DNA from: Candidatus Nitrosymbiomonas sp.
Lineage (GTDB): Bacteria > Sysuimicrobiota > Sysuimicrobiia > Sysuimicrobiales > Humicultoraceae
Reading direction: 5' to 3'
Assembly: GCA_020724185.1 (NCBI GenBank)
Contig: DYHL01000003.1
Span: 25,668-34,668, forward strand
Length of the DNA: 9,001 bases
Within the stretch, counting starts at the first letter, position 1. The number at the start of each line of letters is the position of its first letter. The position numbers and the translations under genes were made by a program. Below the pieces are notes generated by a model that was not told where the DNA came from, made no database searches, and saw only the letters and a list, made by a program, of their open reading frames with translations. This document shows, piece by piece, positions 1 to 5,600 of this stretch.

Positions 1-141
1 CTCCGAAAGCTGAGCGAGGGAGCGACGGAAGCAGACCTCCTGGGCGCGTATCCGCGCCTGACTCTCGAGGACGTCCAGGCGGCCCTTCGTTACGCAGCCG
101 ACTCGCTTGCCCACGAAGAGGTCCTGACCCTCGGGTCGTAG
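1..141 (+). CDS. DUF433-family antitoxin, C-terminal part
   Basis: Frame 1 is open from the window edge to a TAG at 139-141 and encodes about 46 residues. The visible part reads LRKLSEGATEADLLGAYPRL, then LTLEDVQAALRYAADS. That is the conserved end of the DUF433 fold: a 'G.....I...YP.L....V.AAL.YA' pattern, a small winged-helix DNA-binding domain. DUF433 proteins are generally regarded as antitoxins paired with a downstream DUF5615 PIN-like nuclease, and the next frame is the remains of such a partner. The start codon and N-terminal half lie outside the window, so whether the gene is intact upstream cannot be judged. The visible portion has no internal stop and ends at the position normal for the family. 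Confidence 0.8.
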   Translation, partial: LRKLSEGATEADLLGAYPRLTLEDVQAALRYAADSLAHEEVLTLGS

Positions 142-153
142 ACGCCCGCGTTG

Positions 154-401
154 GTGCTCTTCCTGGCGGACAAGAACAGCGAGTTCTCGTTACCGAGGAC
201 AGGGATTTTGGGCGTTTCGTCTACGCGCACGGTCTGGGGGCTGTTGGTGTCATTTACATTCGTTACTCTGCGCGAGCGCGAAACAGGCTCCCTGGTGACG
301 TGCTTGAGGCGGTAGACCGGCTCGGCGAGAAGGTACGAGGTAGGTTTGTGGTTCTCCAGCCCGGCAGGGTGCGTATCTCAGCCATACCGGGGGGCGGGTA
401 G
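154..401 (+). pseudogene. DUF5615 PIN-like toxin, internally deleted and frameshifted
   Basis: Two pieces of one protein lie in two frames. Near a possible GTG start at 154, frame 1 reads VLFLADKN, which matches the usual opening of DUF5615 proteins (..FLADEN). From about 171, frame 3 reads QEQRVLVTEDRDFGRFVYAH and continues to GRVRISAIPGGG and a TAG at 399-401. This is the second half of the same fold, with the TED.DFG acidic motif intact. In normal members about 35-40 residues separate the two motifs; here they almost touch and are out of phase. The junction lies around 170-180, near the repeated-looking AAGAAC. The opening carries one acidic residue of the PIN-like site and the second piece carries TED and D, but no single frame joins them. 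The gene is most likely dead while its DUF433 antitoxin keeps an intact C-terminus. The start is uncertain: TTG 151 is possible and no clear ribosome site is seen. Confidence 0.75.
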
Positions 402-435
402 AGCCCATCAGGACTGCATTTCAGCCAGTGGGCTC
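401..435. terminator. Possible bidirectional hairpin between convergent remnants
   Basis: GAGCCCA (401-407) and TGGGCTC (429-435) form a perfect 7-bp inverted repeat around a 21-nt loop. It begins at the last base of the DUF5615 stop and ends 7 bp before the stop of the opposing integrase scrap, where a shared terminator would sit. There is no T-run on either side and the loop is long, so intrinsic termination is only a possibility. Confidence 0.25.
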
Positions 436-442
436 TCTGCTG

Positions 443-559
443 CTACCCGCCTGCTACCCTCTTCGCATCCCTGAGCATTTCGGATATCGCTCGGGCAGCC
501 TGCTCCTGCATCCCGGCCAGGACGTGGGCGTGGGTGTTCATGGTGAAGGCTGCGGTGGT
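443..559 (-). pseudogene. Tyrosine recombinase/integrase, C-terminal remnant
   Basis: On the minus strand a frame from about 559 down to a TAG at 443-445 reads TTAAFTMNTHAHVLAGMQEQ, then AARAISEMLRDAKRVAGG. This is the typical last segment of phage-type tyrosine integrases, where 'TxxTMDTYxHVLPGMQ..AA..I..LL' carries the catalytic tyrosine. Here the position normally Tyr (D/N-T-Y-x-H-V-L) is His (NTHAHVL), so the nucleophile itself is gone. Upstream, the same frame continues only through SEEETG to an in-frame TGA. The rest of the catalytic domain (R..HxxR) and the arm-binding domain are absent in all frames. It is a decayed end of an integrated element and cannot be functional. No tRNA or attachment-site repeat is visible nearby. 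Confidence 0.7.
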
Positions 560-673
560 CCCGGTTTCCTCCTCGCTGGCGCGCGATCAAACAGGGCTGG
601 GCCGCGCTTTTCCGAGTGCCCAGGGCCAGGCCGACCGTGGGCACGGCAGGTCCGGGGTGACGATGTGAGCGGC

Positions 674-702
674 TTGCTCGCTGTACTCACATGTTGTATG
701 AT
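674..702 (+). promoter_or_regulatory. Candidate sigma70-type promoter of vapBC
   Basis: TTGCTC at 674-679 and TATGAT at 697-702 are separated by exactly 17 bp. The -10 box differs from TATAAT at one base; the -35 matches TTGACA at three of six. It lies about 35 bp before the vapB start in a locally AT-richer stretch, with an AGGAGG ribosome site at 720-725 after it. The 560-673 stretch before it, between the integrase scrap and this promoter, holds nothing I can recognise. Confidence 0.5.
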
Positions 703-730
703 GTATCTTGTGGTGTATTAGGAGGTGTAT
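695..730 (+). repeat. Four TGTAT direct repeats upstream of vapB
   Basis: TGTAT occurs at 695-699, 702-706, 714-718 and 726-730. The start-to-start spacings are 7, 12 and 12 bp. The set covers the -10 box, the presumed start of transcription and the ribosome site of vapB. VapB proteins normally repress their own operon together with VapC, so this is a reasonable operator candidate. VapB operators are more often palindromic, and short repeats can arise by chance. Confidence 0.35.
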
Positions 731-736
731 GTTCCG

Positions 737-943
737 ATGCCCCGCATGATGGTGCAACTGGACGATCGTCTACTCGCAGAAGCCAAGAGGCTGACGGGCG
801 CGCGCACGAAGCGAGCCGCTATCGAGACCGCCCTGGCAGAACTCGTCCGCCGACGCAAGGCGGCCGAGCTCGCAGCGTTCGCCGGCAAGATCTCCATTCG
901 GTTGACGCGGCGCGAGCTACAGGCCATGCGAGAAGGCCGCTAG
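737..943 (+). CDS. vapB: VapB-type antitoxin
   Basis: A 68-residue protein beginning MPRMMVQLDDRLLAEAKRL, with a middle stretch GARTKRAAIETALAELVRRR. This is the ribbon-helix-helix pattern of the VapB/DUF2191 type: an N-terminal strand (MMVQLDD) that pairs in the dimer and contacts DNA, then two helices. The C-terminal tail (AGKISIRLTRRELQAMREGR) is the part expected to block the VapC active site. ATG 737 is preferred over an in-frame GTG at 725, which lies inside the AGGAGG ribosome site (720-725) and so cannot use it. From 737 the spacing is 11 bp, slightly long. ATG 746 is a weaker alternative. vapC follows after a single base, so the pair is one operon, probably autoregulated through the repeats at 695-730. 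Confidence 0.85.
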   Translation: MPRMMVQLDDRLLAEAKRLTGARTKRAAIETALAELVRRRKAAELAAFAGKISIRLTRRELQAMREGR

Positions 944-944
944 C

Positions 945-1367
945 ATGCCTGCGCTTGTTGATACGTCCGCCTGGATTGAGTTCTTCAAACCCAAGGGCGA
1001 CCCCCGCGTGAAGCTGGCTCTCCAGGTGGCGCTCGAAGAAGGGGTCGTGGTCACAGCCGCTCCGGTGCTGACCGAGCTGCTTGTGGGGCTGAATCCCGCG
1101 CGTTTCCTCGACGCACAGGCCATCGAGCGCCTCCGGGCGCTGGAGTCTGTCGCGATAGGCTGGGACGTCTGCGAGCGCGCCGGCACACTTGGCCGGACTC
1201 TCACGCGGCGAGGGCAGCGTGTCCCGACCGTGGATCTCATGATAGCCGCAGCGGCCGCCTCCGGCGGACATGATGTGTGGCACGTGGGCGATAGACACTT
1301 CATCGCGATTGAGCGGGCTGGAGGGCCGCGGCACCGGGACCTGAGTGTCGGTTCTGATACCAACTGA
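945..1367 (+). CDS. vapC: VapC-type PIN-domain ribonuclease toxin
   Basis: A 140-residue PIN-domain protein, near the usual VapC length. The acidic metal site is complete: D6 in LVDTSAWIEFF, E44 in VLTELLVG, D97 in PTVDLMIAA and D116 in HVGDRHF. VapC toxins are Mg-dependent endoribonucleases, usually cutting tRNA or rRNA, held inactive by VapB. With all catalytic residues present and no frameshift, this toxin should be active, unlike the broken DUF5615 toxin upstream. Its ATG comes one base after the vapB stop, the usual translational coupling. The specific RNA target cannot be told from sequence. The last ~15 residues (GGPRHRDLSVGSDTN) run past the usual end of the fold and overlap a hairpin at the stop codon. 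Confidence 0.93.
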   Translation: MPALVDTSAWIEFFKPKGDPRVKLALQVALEEGVVVTAAPVLTELLVGLNPARFLDAQAIERLRALESVAIGWDVCERAGTLGRTLTRRGQRVPTVDLMIAAAAASGGHDVWHVGDRHFIAIERAGGPRHRDLSVGSDTN

Positions 1368-1381
1368 GGCGGGACGCCTCA
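1365..1381 (+). terminator. Hairpin at the vapC stop codon, possible terminator
   Basis: TGAGGCG (1365-1371), loop GGA, CGCCTCA (1375-1381): a perfect 7-bp stem with a 3-nt loop. It begins with the TGA stop of vapC. There is no T-tract after it (AGAAGGACTC follows), so it is a stable hairpin at a sensible place rather than a textbook terminator. Between it and the opposing gene's stop at 1452 nothing else is evident. Confidence 0.4.
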
Positions 1382-1451
1382 AGAAGGACTCAACAACTCA
1401 CCTGACAACTGCACGGTAGCTATTAGGAGCACAGCTGGCTACACCGTCCAT

Positions 1452-2417
1452 CTAGCGTCGGTAGGCCACGGGTGCCAGCGGACGTGCCGCAAAGGCCTCG
1501 ATGACAGCCTTACCGTCCCAGTCCGCCGGAACCGTCATGCCGAGCGCGTGGAGAATCGTGGCAGCCGTATCGTAGATACGGACCGGCTGTTCAATCGCGT
1601 GCCCCTTCTTCACGCCGCTCCCCAGGATGATCCAGGGGATGGTCAGCACTTCCGGCACCACTGCCACATGGTCCTTGTCAATGCCGCCGTGATCGGCCGT
1701 GACAATCACCAGGGTCTGTGCTTCTATGCCGGCGTCGCGGAGCGATTGGCGCAGGGATCCGACGCCGCTCAACGCACGGCGCAGTGACTGCAGGTAGCCG
1801 AACGACATCCAGCCTTCGGCATGGCCGGCCGCATCGGGGTCGGAGATGTGAGCCAGCATCACGTGAGGACGCGCCGATCGGATGTAGGCGGACGCGGCCG
1901 CAATCAGATCGGAGGTCAGGGTTGCCGGTCGCCACGGGACAAGCTCGACCCGATCCATGTACTGCGGGTCGGCGATGACCCGCACGTAGGGCTTCTGCGT
2001 GAACAGGGCCGTGCGCAACCCCGCTCTCTTGCCTACGGAGAAGATAGTTGGAGCCGCGGGATAGGGCCGGCCGGGCTCCCATGAGTTGTCGCGCACCCCA
2101 TGCTTCTCCGATCCGACGCCGGACACCATGGACATGTGGGTTGGGGCAGTGCCGGACGGCACGGTTGTCTGCGCCGTCATGCTGTAGCTGCCCTCTTGCA
2201 GGATCGGCCCCACACCGGCGGCGCGCAGGCCATCCGGCCGCGCGCCGTCTATGCTCACAAGGAGAACATACTGCGCGCGCGCGCCCGGAAGCGCCTGGGC
2301 GGCGAGCGGCGTTGCGGAGGAGAAACAGACTGTAGCCGCGAGGAGGAGAGCAAGAAACCGCATAGTCGCTGGCCTGCCCAGAACGAAGTGAGACAACCGA
2401 TGCCTGAAATCGTGCAT
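1452..2417 (-). CDS. Secreted nucleotide pyrophosphatase/phosphodiesterase-like enzyme
   Basis: A 321-residue member of the type I phosphodiesterase/nucleotide pyrophosphatase branch of the alkaline phosphatase superfamily. These two-metal enzymes hydrolyse phosphodiester or phosphomonoester bonds through a Thr or Ser nucleophile. Visible metal and catalytic elements, numbered from ATG 2417: D57 in VSIDGARPDG, probable nucleophile T90 in PSGTAPTHMSMVSG followed by EKHGVRDN, D195 and H199 in SDPDAAGHAEGW, and D242-H243 in TADHGG. The N-terminus is a signal peptide, with a hydrophobic run MRFLALLLAATVCFSS and a likely cut after ATPLAAQA, so the enzyme acts outside the cytoplasm. ATG 2417 is chosen for the purine-rich GGAAGGGGG about 9 bp upstream. 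ATG 2363, directly before the hydrophobic run, is a good alternative giving a more usual signal peptide; the frame also extends to 2477. It is divergent from the corrinoid gene. The substrate is not determinable; a nucleotide, a phospholipid headgroup or glycerophosphodiester are family possibilities. Confidence 0.88.
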   Translation of the reverse strand: MHDFRHRLSHFVLGRPATMRFLALLLAATVCFSSATPLAAQALPGARAQYVLLVSIDGARPDGLRAAGVGPILQEGSYSMTAQTTVPSGTAPTHMSMVSGVGSEKHGVRDNSWEPGRPYPAAPTIFSVGKRAGLRTALFTQKPYVRVIADPQYMDRVELVPWRPATLTSDLIAAASAYIRSARPHVMLAHISDPDAAGHAEGWMSFGYLQSLRRALSGVGSLRQSLRDAGIEAQTLVIVTADHGGIDKDHVAVVPEVLTIPWIILGSGVKKGHAIEQPVRIYDTAATILHALGMTVPADWDGKAVIEAFAARPLAPVAYRR

Positions 2418-2500
2418 TGGATTGCACCCCCTTCCCTGAGCCCGCGGAGATCTGGATCCGCACACGTCCTGCCTCATGACTAGCCCCTCCGGACCGGCCC

Positions 2501-2521
2501 GTCAAGCCCACAACGCTTGAC
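2501..2521. promoter_or_regulatory. Perfect inverted repeat (operator-like) in the divergent intergenic region
   Basis: GTCAAGC (2501-2507), spacer CCACAAC, GCTTGAC (2515-2521). Each 7-bp arm is exact and the spacer is 7 bp, so the arm centres lie 14 bp apart; the repeat does not extend further. It sits between the outward-facing phosphodiesterase (start 2417) and corrinoid gene (start 2677). Each arm contains TTGAC in outward reading, so it could supply -35 elements to both sides: TTGACT at 2517-2522 on plus, TTGACG on minus. However, good -10 boxes at the right distance are not seen. A dimeric regulator's operator is the other reading. The remaining 2522-2676 holds no riboswitch or RNA gene that I recognise. 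Confidence 0.4.
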
Positions 2522-2676
2522 TGTAATAGGCCAATGGTTTTGTCACCCAGCAGGAGGCGCGGCCAGGGCCCACCAGCCCGATAGATAGCGTGTGCGACTG
2601 GCAGGCAGAGATGGTCACATAACGAATCCTTCCAGTTGAGCACCGCCCCTTCATGGGGAGACAGGGAGAACCGCCC

Positions 2677-3315
2677 ATGCAGGAACTCACAACCGCCATC
2701 GTCGAGGGGAATGCCGTCCGGGTGAAGGAACTCGTCCAGGCGGCGCTGGACGAGAACGTACCCCCCGAAGAGCTGGTGAGCCGCTGGATGATTCCGGCGA
2801 TGACGGAGGTTGGGGCGCGATTCGAGCGACAAGAATACTTCGTGCCGGAGATGCTGGTCTCCGCGCGGGCGATGCAGGCCGGCCTTTCGCTCCTCAAGCC
2901 CCTCCTGGCCCAGCGAGCCGTCAGGCCGGTCGCCACCGTGGTCATCGGGACCGTCAGGGGTGACCTGCACGATGTCGGGAAGAACCTGGTCGCGATGATG
3001 CTGGAAGGGGCAGGGTTCCAGGTGGTGGACCTGGGGGTGGACGTTCCCGCCGCGCGTTTCGTCCAGGCGGTGCGCGAGCACCGGGCGGAGATCCTAGGGA
3101 TCTCGTCCCTGCTGACAACCACCATGCCCCAGATGGAGGCGGTGATCTGCGCCCTGGCTGAGGAGGGATTACGGGAGCGCGTGAAGGTCCTGGTGGGTGG
3201 CGCCCCGGTCACGGACCGGTTTGCGGCGAGGATCGGCGCCGACGGGTACGGCGAGAGCGCGACCGCCGCCGTGAAGGCTGCCCGGAGCGTCCTGGGGCTT
3301 GTAGAGAGCCCGTGA
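2677..3315 (+). CDS. Corrinoid (cobalamin-binding) methyltransferase protein
   Basis: A 212-residue protein of the MtaC/MtbC/MtvC-type corrinoid family, which shuttles a methyl group on the cobalt of a B12 cofactor between two methyltransferases. Residues 1 to about 80 form the helical cap domain (MQELTTAIVEGNAVRVKELV onward, with WMIPAMTEVGARFE and EYFVPEMLVSARAM). Residues about 85-212 form the Rossmann-like B12 domain with the cobalt-ligand motif DLHDVGKN (His98 lower ligand), then GISSLLTTTM and VGGAPVT, which hold the nucleotide tail. All key elements are intact and the length is normal. ATG 2677 is chosen because AGGGAGAA lies 7 bp before it; ATG 2653 in frame would add eight residues with no family match. 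The next gene overlaps its stop by 4 nt (GTGA), so the two are translationally coupled and probably act together. The methyl donor is set by the partner methyltransferase. Confidence 0.95.
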   Translation: MQELTTAIVEGNAVRVKELVQAALDENVPPEELVSRWMIPAMTEVGARFERQEYFVPEMLVSARAMQAGLSLLKPLLAQRAVRPVATVVIGTVRGDLHDVGKNLVAMMLEGAGFQVVDLGVDVPAARFVQAVREHRAEILGISSLLTTTMPQMEAVICALAEEGLRERVKVLVGGAPVTDRFAARIGADGYGESATAAVKAARSVLGLVESP

Positions 3316-4466
3316 ACTCCCGCGAACGCCTGCTCACCGCGCTCGATCACCGCGAACCCGACCGCGTGCCATTTGATCTCGGCAGCACGCAGGTCACCGG
3401 AATCCATGTCATCGCCTACCAGAGGCTGCGCGAGCACATTGGCCTCCCGCCCGTGGAGCCGCAGATGTGCGACACGATCCAGCAGCTTGCGCTGCCCGAC
3501 GAGGACCTGATCGAGCGCTTCGGGGTTGATGTGCGCGGATTGTTCCCGCTCGACAGCCACAACTGGCGCATCATCAATGTGGATGTGGGCGACGCCTGGG
3601 AGTACACCGATGAGTGGGGCATCACTCATCGGCGCCTCAAGCCCGACGGCCTGTACTACTCCATTGTGCGCTCTCCGCTGGAGGGGCCGTCCCTAACACT
3701 CGACGACATTCGCGCGCACGGATGGCCCGACACGGGCGATCCGCGGCGCATCGCAGGCCTGCACGAGCAGGCCACTAAGTACCGCGCACAGGGCAAGGCA
3801 GTGGTTATCAAGGGCGTGCTGGCGGGGATCTTCGAAATGGCCCAGCGCGTGCGCGGCATGGAGAACTGCCTGGCGGACATGGTGTTGAACGAGACGCTCG
3901 CATGCGCGGTTTTCGACAAGATGCTCGAGCTCAAACTGGCCTTCTGGGAGATGGCTCTGCCCCGCCTCGCCGGCGTGATAGATGTGGTCTCGGAAGCAGA
4001 CGATTACGGGACGCAAACGTCGCAGCTCATCTCACCGCGCATGTTCCGCAAGCTCCTCAAGCCGCGATTGAAGATCCTGTTCGCGCGCATCAAGCAACTC
4101 GCTCCCAGGGCCAGGCTTTTCTTCCACTCGTGCGGCAACGTGCGCCCGCTCCTGCCTGACTTCATCGAACTGGGTGCAGACATCTTGAATCCGGTGCACG
4201 TCCGCGCGAGCGGGATGGAGCCTGCTGGCCTCAAGCGCGACTTCGGAAAGGACATTGCTTTCTGGGGCGGGGGCGTGGACACGCAAGAGGTCCTGCCGTT
4301 CGGCACTCCCCAGCAAGTGAAGGATGACGTGAAACGCAACGTCGAGGCCCTTGCGCCCGGCGGCGGCTTTGTCTTCAACACCGTGCACAACATCCAGGCC
4401 GACGTGTCGCCCCAGAACATCGTCGCGATGTGGGAAGCGGTGCGGGCCTCTTCTCTCTTGACATGA
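3312..4466 (+). CDS. UroD-family putative corrinoid-dependent methyltransferase (UroD-1)
   Basis: A 384-residue TIM-barrel protein of the uroporphyrinogen decarboxylase superfamily. It opens MNSRERLLTALDHREPDRVP, the signature of the methyltransferase-like branch. It lacks the RQAGRY motif that true HemE uses to bind porphyrin. A zinc-site motif HSCGN is present (H272, C274), as in MtaA/MtbA and O-demethylase components, where zinc activates the thiol or methyl substrate; a third ligand is not obvious. SEADDYGTQTSQLISPRMF (about residues 227-245) and FWGGGVDTQEVLPFG complete the barrel. The GTG start overlaps the corrinoid stop. With an adjacent dedicated corrinoid protein, the likely role is moving a methyl group from a methylated substrate to Co(I), as vanillate-type O-demethylases do, or from methyl-Co to an acceptor. 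Which direction cannot be told from sequence. The last 9 codons carry the -35 box of a promoter for lacI. Confidence 0.9.
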   Translation: MNSRERLLTALDHREPDRVPFDLGSTQVTGIHVIAYQRLREHIGLPPVEPQMCDTIQQLALPDEDLIERFGVDVRGLFPLDSHNWRIINVDVGDAWEYTDEWGITHRRLKPDGLYYSIVRSPLEGPSLTLDDIRAHGWPDTGDPRRIAGLHEQATKYRAQGKAVVIKGVLAGIFEMAQRVRGMENCLADMVLNETLACAVFDKMLELKLAFWEMALPRLAGVIDVVSEADDYGTQTSQLISPRMFRKLLKPRLKILFARIKQLAPRARLFFHSCGNVRPLLPDFIELGADILNPVHVRASGMEPAGLKRDFGKDIAFWGGGVDTQEVLPFGTPQQVKDDVKRNVEALAPGGGFVFNTVHNIQADVSPQNIVAMWEAVRASSLLT

Positions 4467-4486
4467 TTTTCGAATAGAAGTACCCT
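4458..4486 (+). promoter_or_regulatory. Candidate promoter of the lacI-uroD2-cupin unit
   Basis: A perfect TTGACA -35 box at 4458-4463, which overlaps the end of the uroD-1 coding frame, then 17 bp, then TACCCT at 4481-4486 (three of six matches to TATAAT). The spacer contains TTCGAA at 4469-4474, a palindrome centred on CG, the symmetry LacI-family proteins favour. CTGATTTCAG (4485-4494) is a second small inverted repeat at the presumed start of transcription. The 71-bp gap to lacI fits a separate promoter. A weak -10 box suggests regulated or modest use. Confidence 0.5.
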
Positions 4487-4537
4487 GATTTCAGAAAGAA
4501 GTCGGGTTATTCAGCCACGCCCCAGAAGGGCACAGGC

Positions 4538-5596
4538 GTGAATATCAGGGGATCTCGCACGAACCTCTCCGACGTGGCACGCGACGCCGGTGTTTCCCTA
4601 TCCACGGTGTCGCGCGTGCTCAACAACAGCGCACCGGTGCGTGAGAGCGTCCGGGCGCGCGTTGTTGCTTCCCTCACCGCCTTGGGCTATGAACCACCTC
4701 CCGCGCGTCAGAACGCCACCGCCCTGAAAGGCGCCATCGTTCTCCTGGTCCCCGACATCCTGAACCCCTTCTTTGCTGAAATCGCGCGGGGCGTTCAAGA
4801 CGAAGGAGGCACGGGTGGGTCCATGACCGTCCTTGTTGACACGACCGAGGACCCGCAGCGAGAAGAACAGATCCTTCGTGCTCTGTCCGGACAGTCAATC
4901 AGCGGTGTCATTGCCTGCGGCTTGCGCCTCTCCTTCGAGCAGTTGGTTTCTGTCCACAGCCGCCACAGGATGCCGATGGTCGTGCTGAATCGGTGCATCC
5001 GGCATCCTGAGATACCCTGTGTGACCGTTGACTCCGAAAACGCTACGTACCGCGCGACGCGGCACCTTCTTGATCTGAATCACACCCGCATCGCCTGGAT
5101 ATCCGGACCGAGCACCTCCGAGGCTTCACAGGCGCGGCGGCGTGGAATTGAGACTGCTCTGGCCGAAGCATCGCTCACCTTGCGGCCCGAATGGTGCCTC
5201 AGCAGCCTGCCGAACGTGAGCGGAGGATTTCTGGCGATGAGTTCATTGCTGGCGCAGGCGCCGGTGGACCGCCCGACGGCCGTGATTGTCTACAACGACA
5301 TCATGGCCTTTGGCGTCCTGCACGCCGTGCGGGCACACCGCCTGCGGGTACCGGAGGATATCTCCGTCATAGGCTTCGACGACATCGCGATGGCGGCTCA
5401 TGCAGACCCGCCCCTGACGACCATGGCTCAACCCAAGTACCGCATGGGTCGCCTGGCGATGCAGCTCCTGCGCCGCATGATCCAGGGACAGCCGCCTCCC
5501 ACCGAGGGCTACACGCTCATGGAAAGCCCTCTGACCGTTCGTGAATCCACAGGGCCCGCGCCCGCTGGCAGCGGCGGCCCGACGGCCGACGGATAG
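4538..5596 (+). CDS. LacI-family transcriptional regulator
   Basis: A 352-residue regulator with the standard layout. An N-terminal helix-turn-helix spans residues 10-30 (NLSDVARDAGVSLSTVSRVL); the hinge lies around 50-64. A periplasmic-binding-like sensor domain covers about 66-337, with VPDILNPFF, GVIACG, VYNDIMAFGVLHAVRA and VIGFDDIAMA. LacI proteins repress or activate carbohydrate and related catabolic genes and usually bind a sugar-like effector. This one heads a compact unit with uroD-2 and the cupin, so it most likely controls this cluster and itself. The start is GTG 4538, with AGAAGG 9-14 bp upstream. Oddity: the hinge reads GYEPPPARQNATALKG, one residue shorter than usual. The minor-groove Leu of the usual ARxL hinge helix is replaced (Asn59), so its DNA bending may differ from PurR or LacI. 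The tail after residue 337 (PAPAGSGGPTADG) is low-complexity. Confidence 0.95.
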   Translation: MNIRGSRTNLSDVARDAGVSLSTVSRVLNNSAPVRESVRARVVASLTALGYEPPPARQNATALKGAIVLLVPDILNPFFAEIARGVQDEGGTGGSMTVLVDTTEDPQREEQILRALSGQSISGVIACGLRLSFEQLVSVHSRHRMPMVVLNRCIRHPEIPCVTVDSENATYRATRHLLDLNHTRIAWISGPSTSEASQARRRGIETALAEASLTLRPEWCLSSLPNVSGGFLAMSSLLAQAPVDRPTAVIVYNDIMAFGVLHAVRAHRLRVPEDISVIGFDDIAMAAHADPPLTTMAQPKYRMGRLAMQLLRRMIQGQPPPTEGYTLMESPLTVRESTGPAPAGSGGPTADG

Positions 5597-5600
5597 AACG

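Noticed and set aside
428..721. 97-codon plus-strand frame between the toxin remnant and vapB
   Set aside because: It overlaps the integrase remnant on the other strand and the vapB promoter, has no recognisable motif and looks like chance.
2517..2545. Promoter for the corrinoid operon at TTGACT (2517-2522)
   Set aside because: The -35 box is good, but the bases at the right distance (TTGTCA) are a poor -10, so only the inverted repeat is reported.
2522..2676. Cobalamin riboswitch upstream of the corrinoid gene
   Set aside because: Expected from the function, but I find no B12-box (AGYCMGGAAGAC-like) and no GCCACTG-type conserved core; only short stems such as CCCC-TTCAT-GGGG next to the ribosome site.
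1678..3081. 467-codon minus-strand open frame across the phosphodiesterase and corrinoid genes
   Set aside because: It is antisense to the well-supported corrinoid gene and out of frame with the phosphodiesterase. Its composition is a GC-bias shadow and no domain is recognisable.
2502..3629. 375-codon minus-strand open frame over the corrinoid and uroD-1 starts
   Set aside because: It is antisense to two conserved genes, composition-driven, and has no ribosome site or domain.
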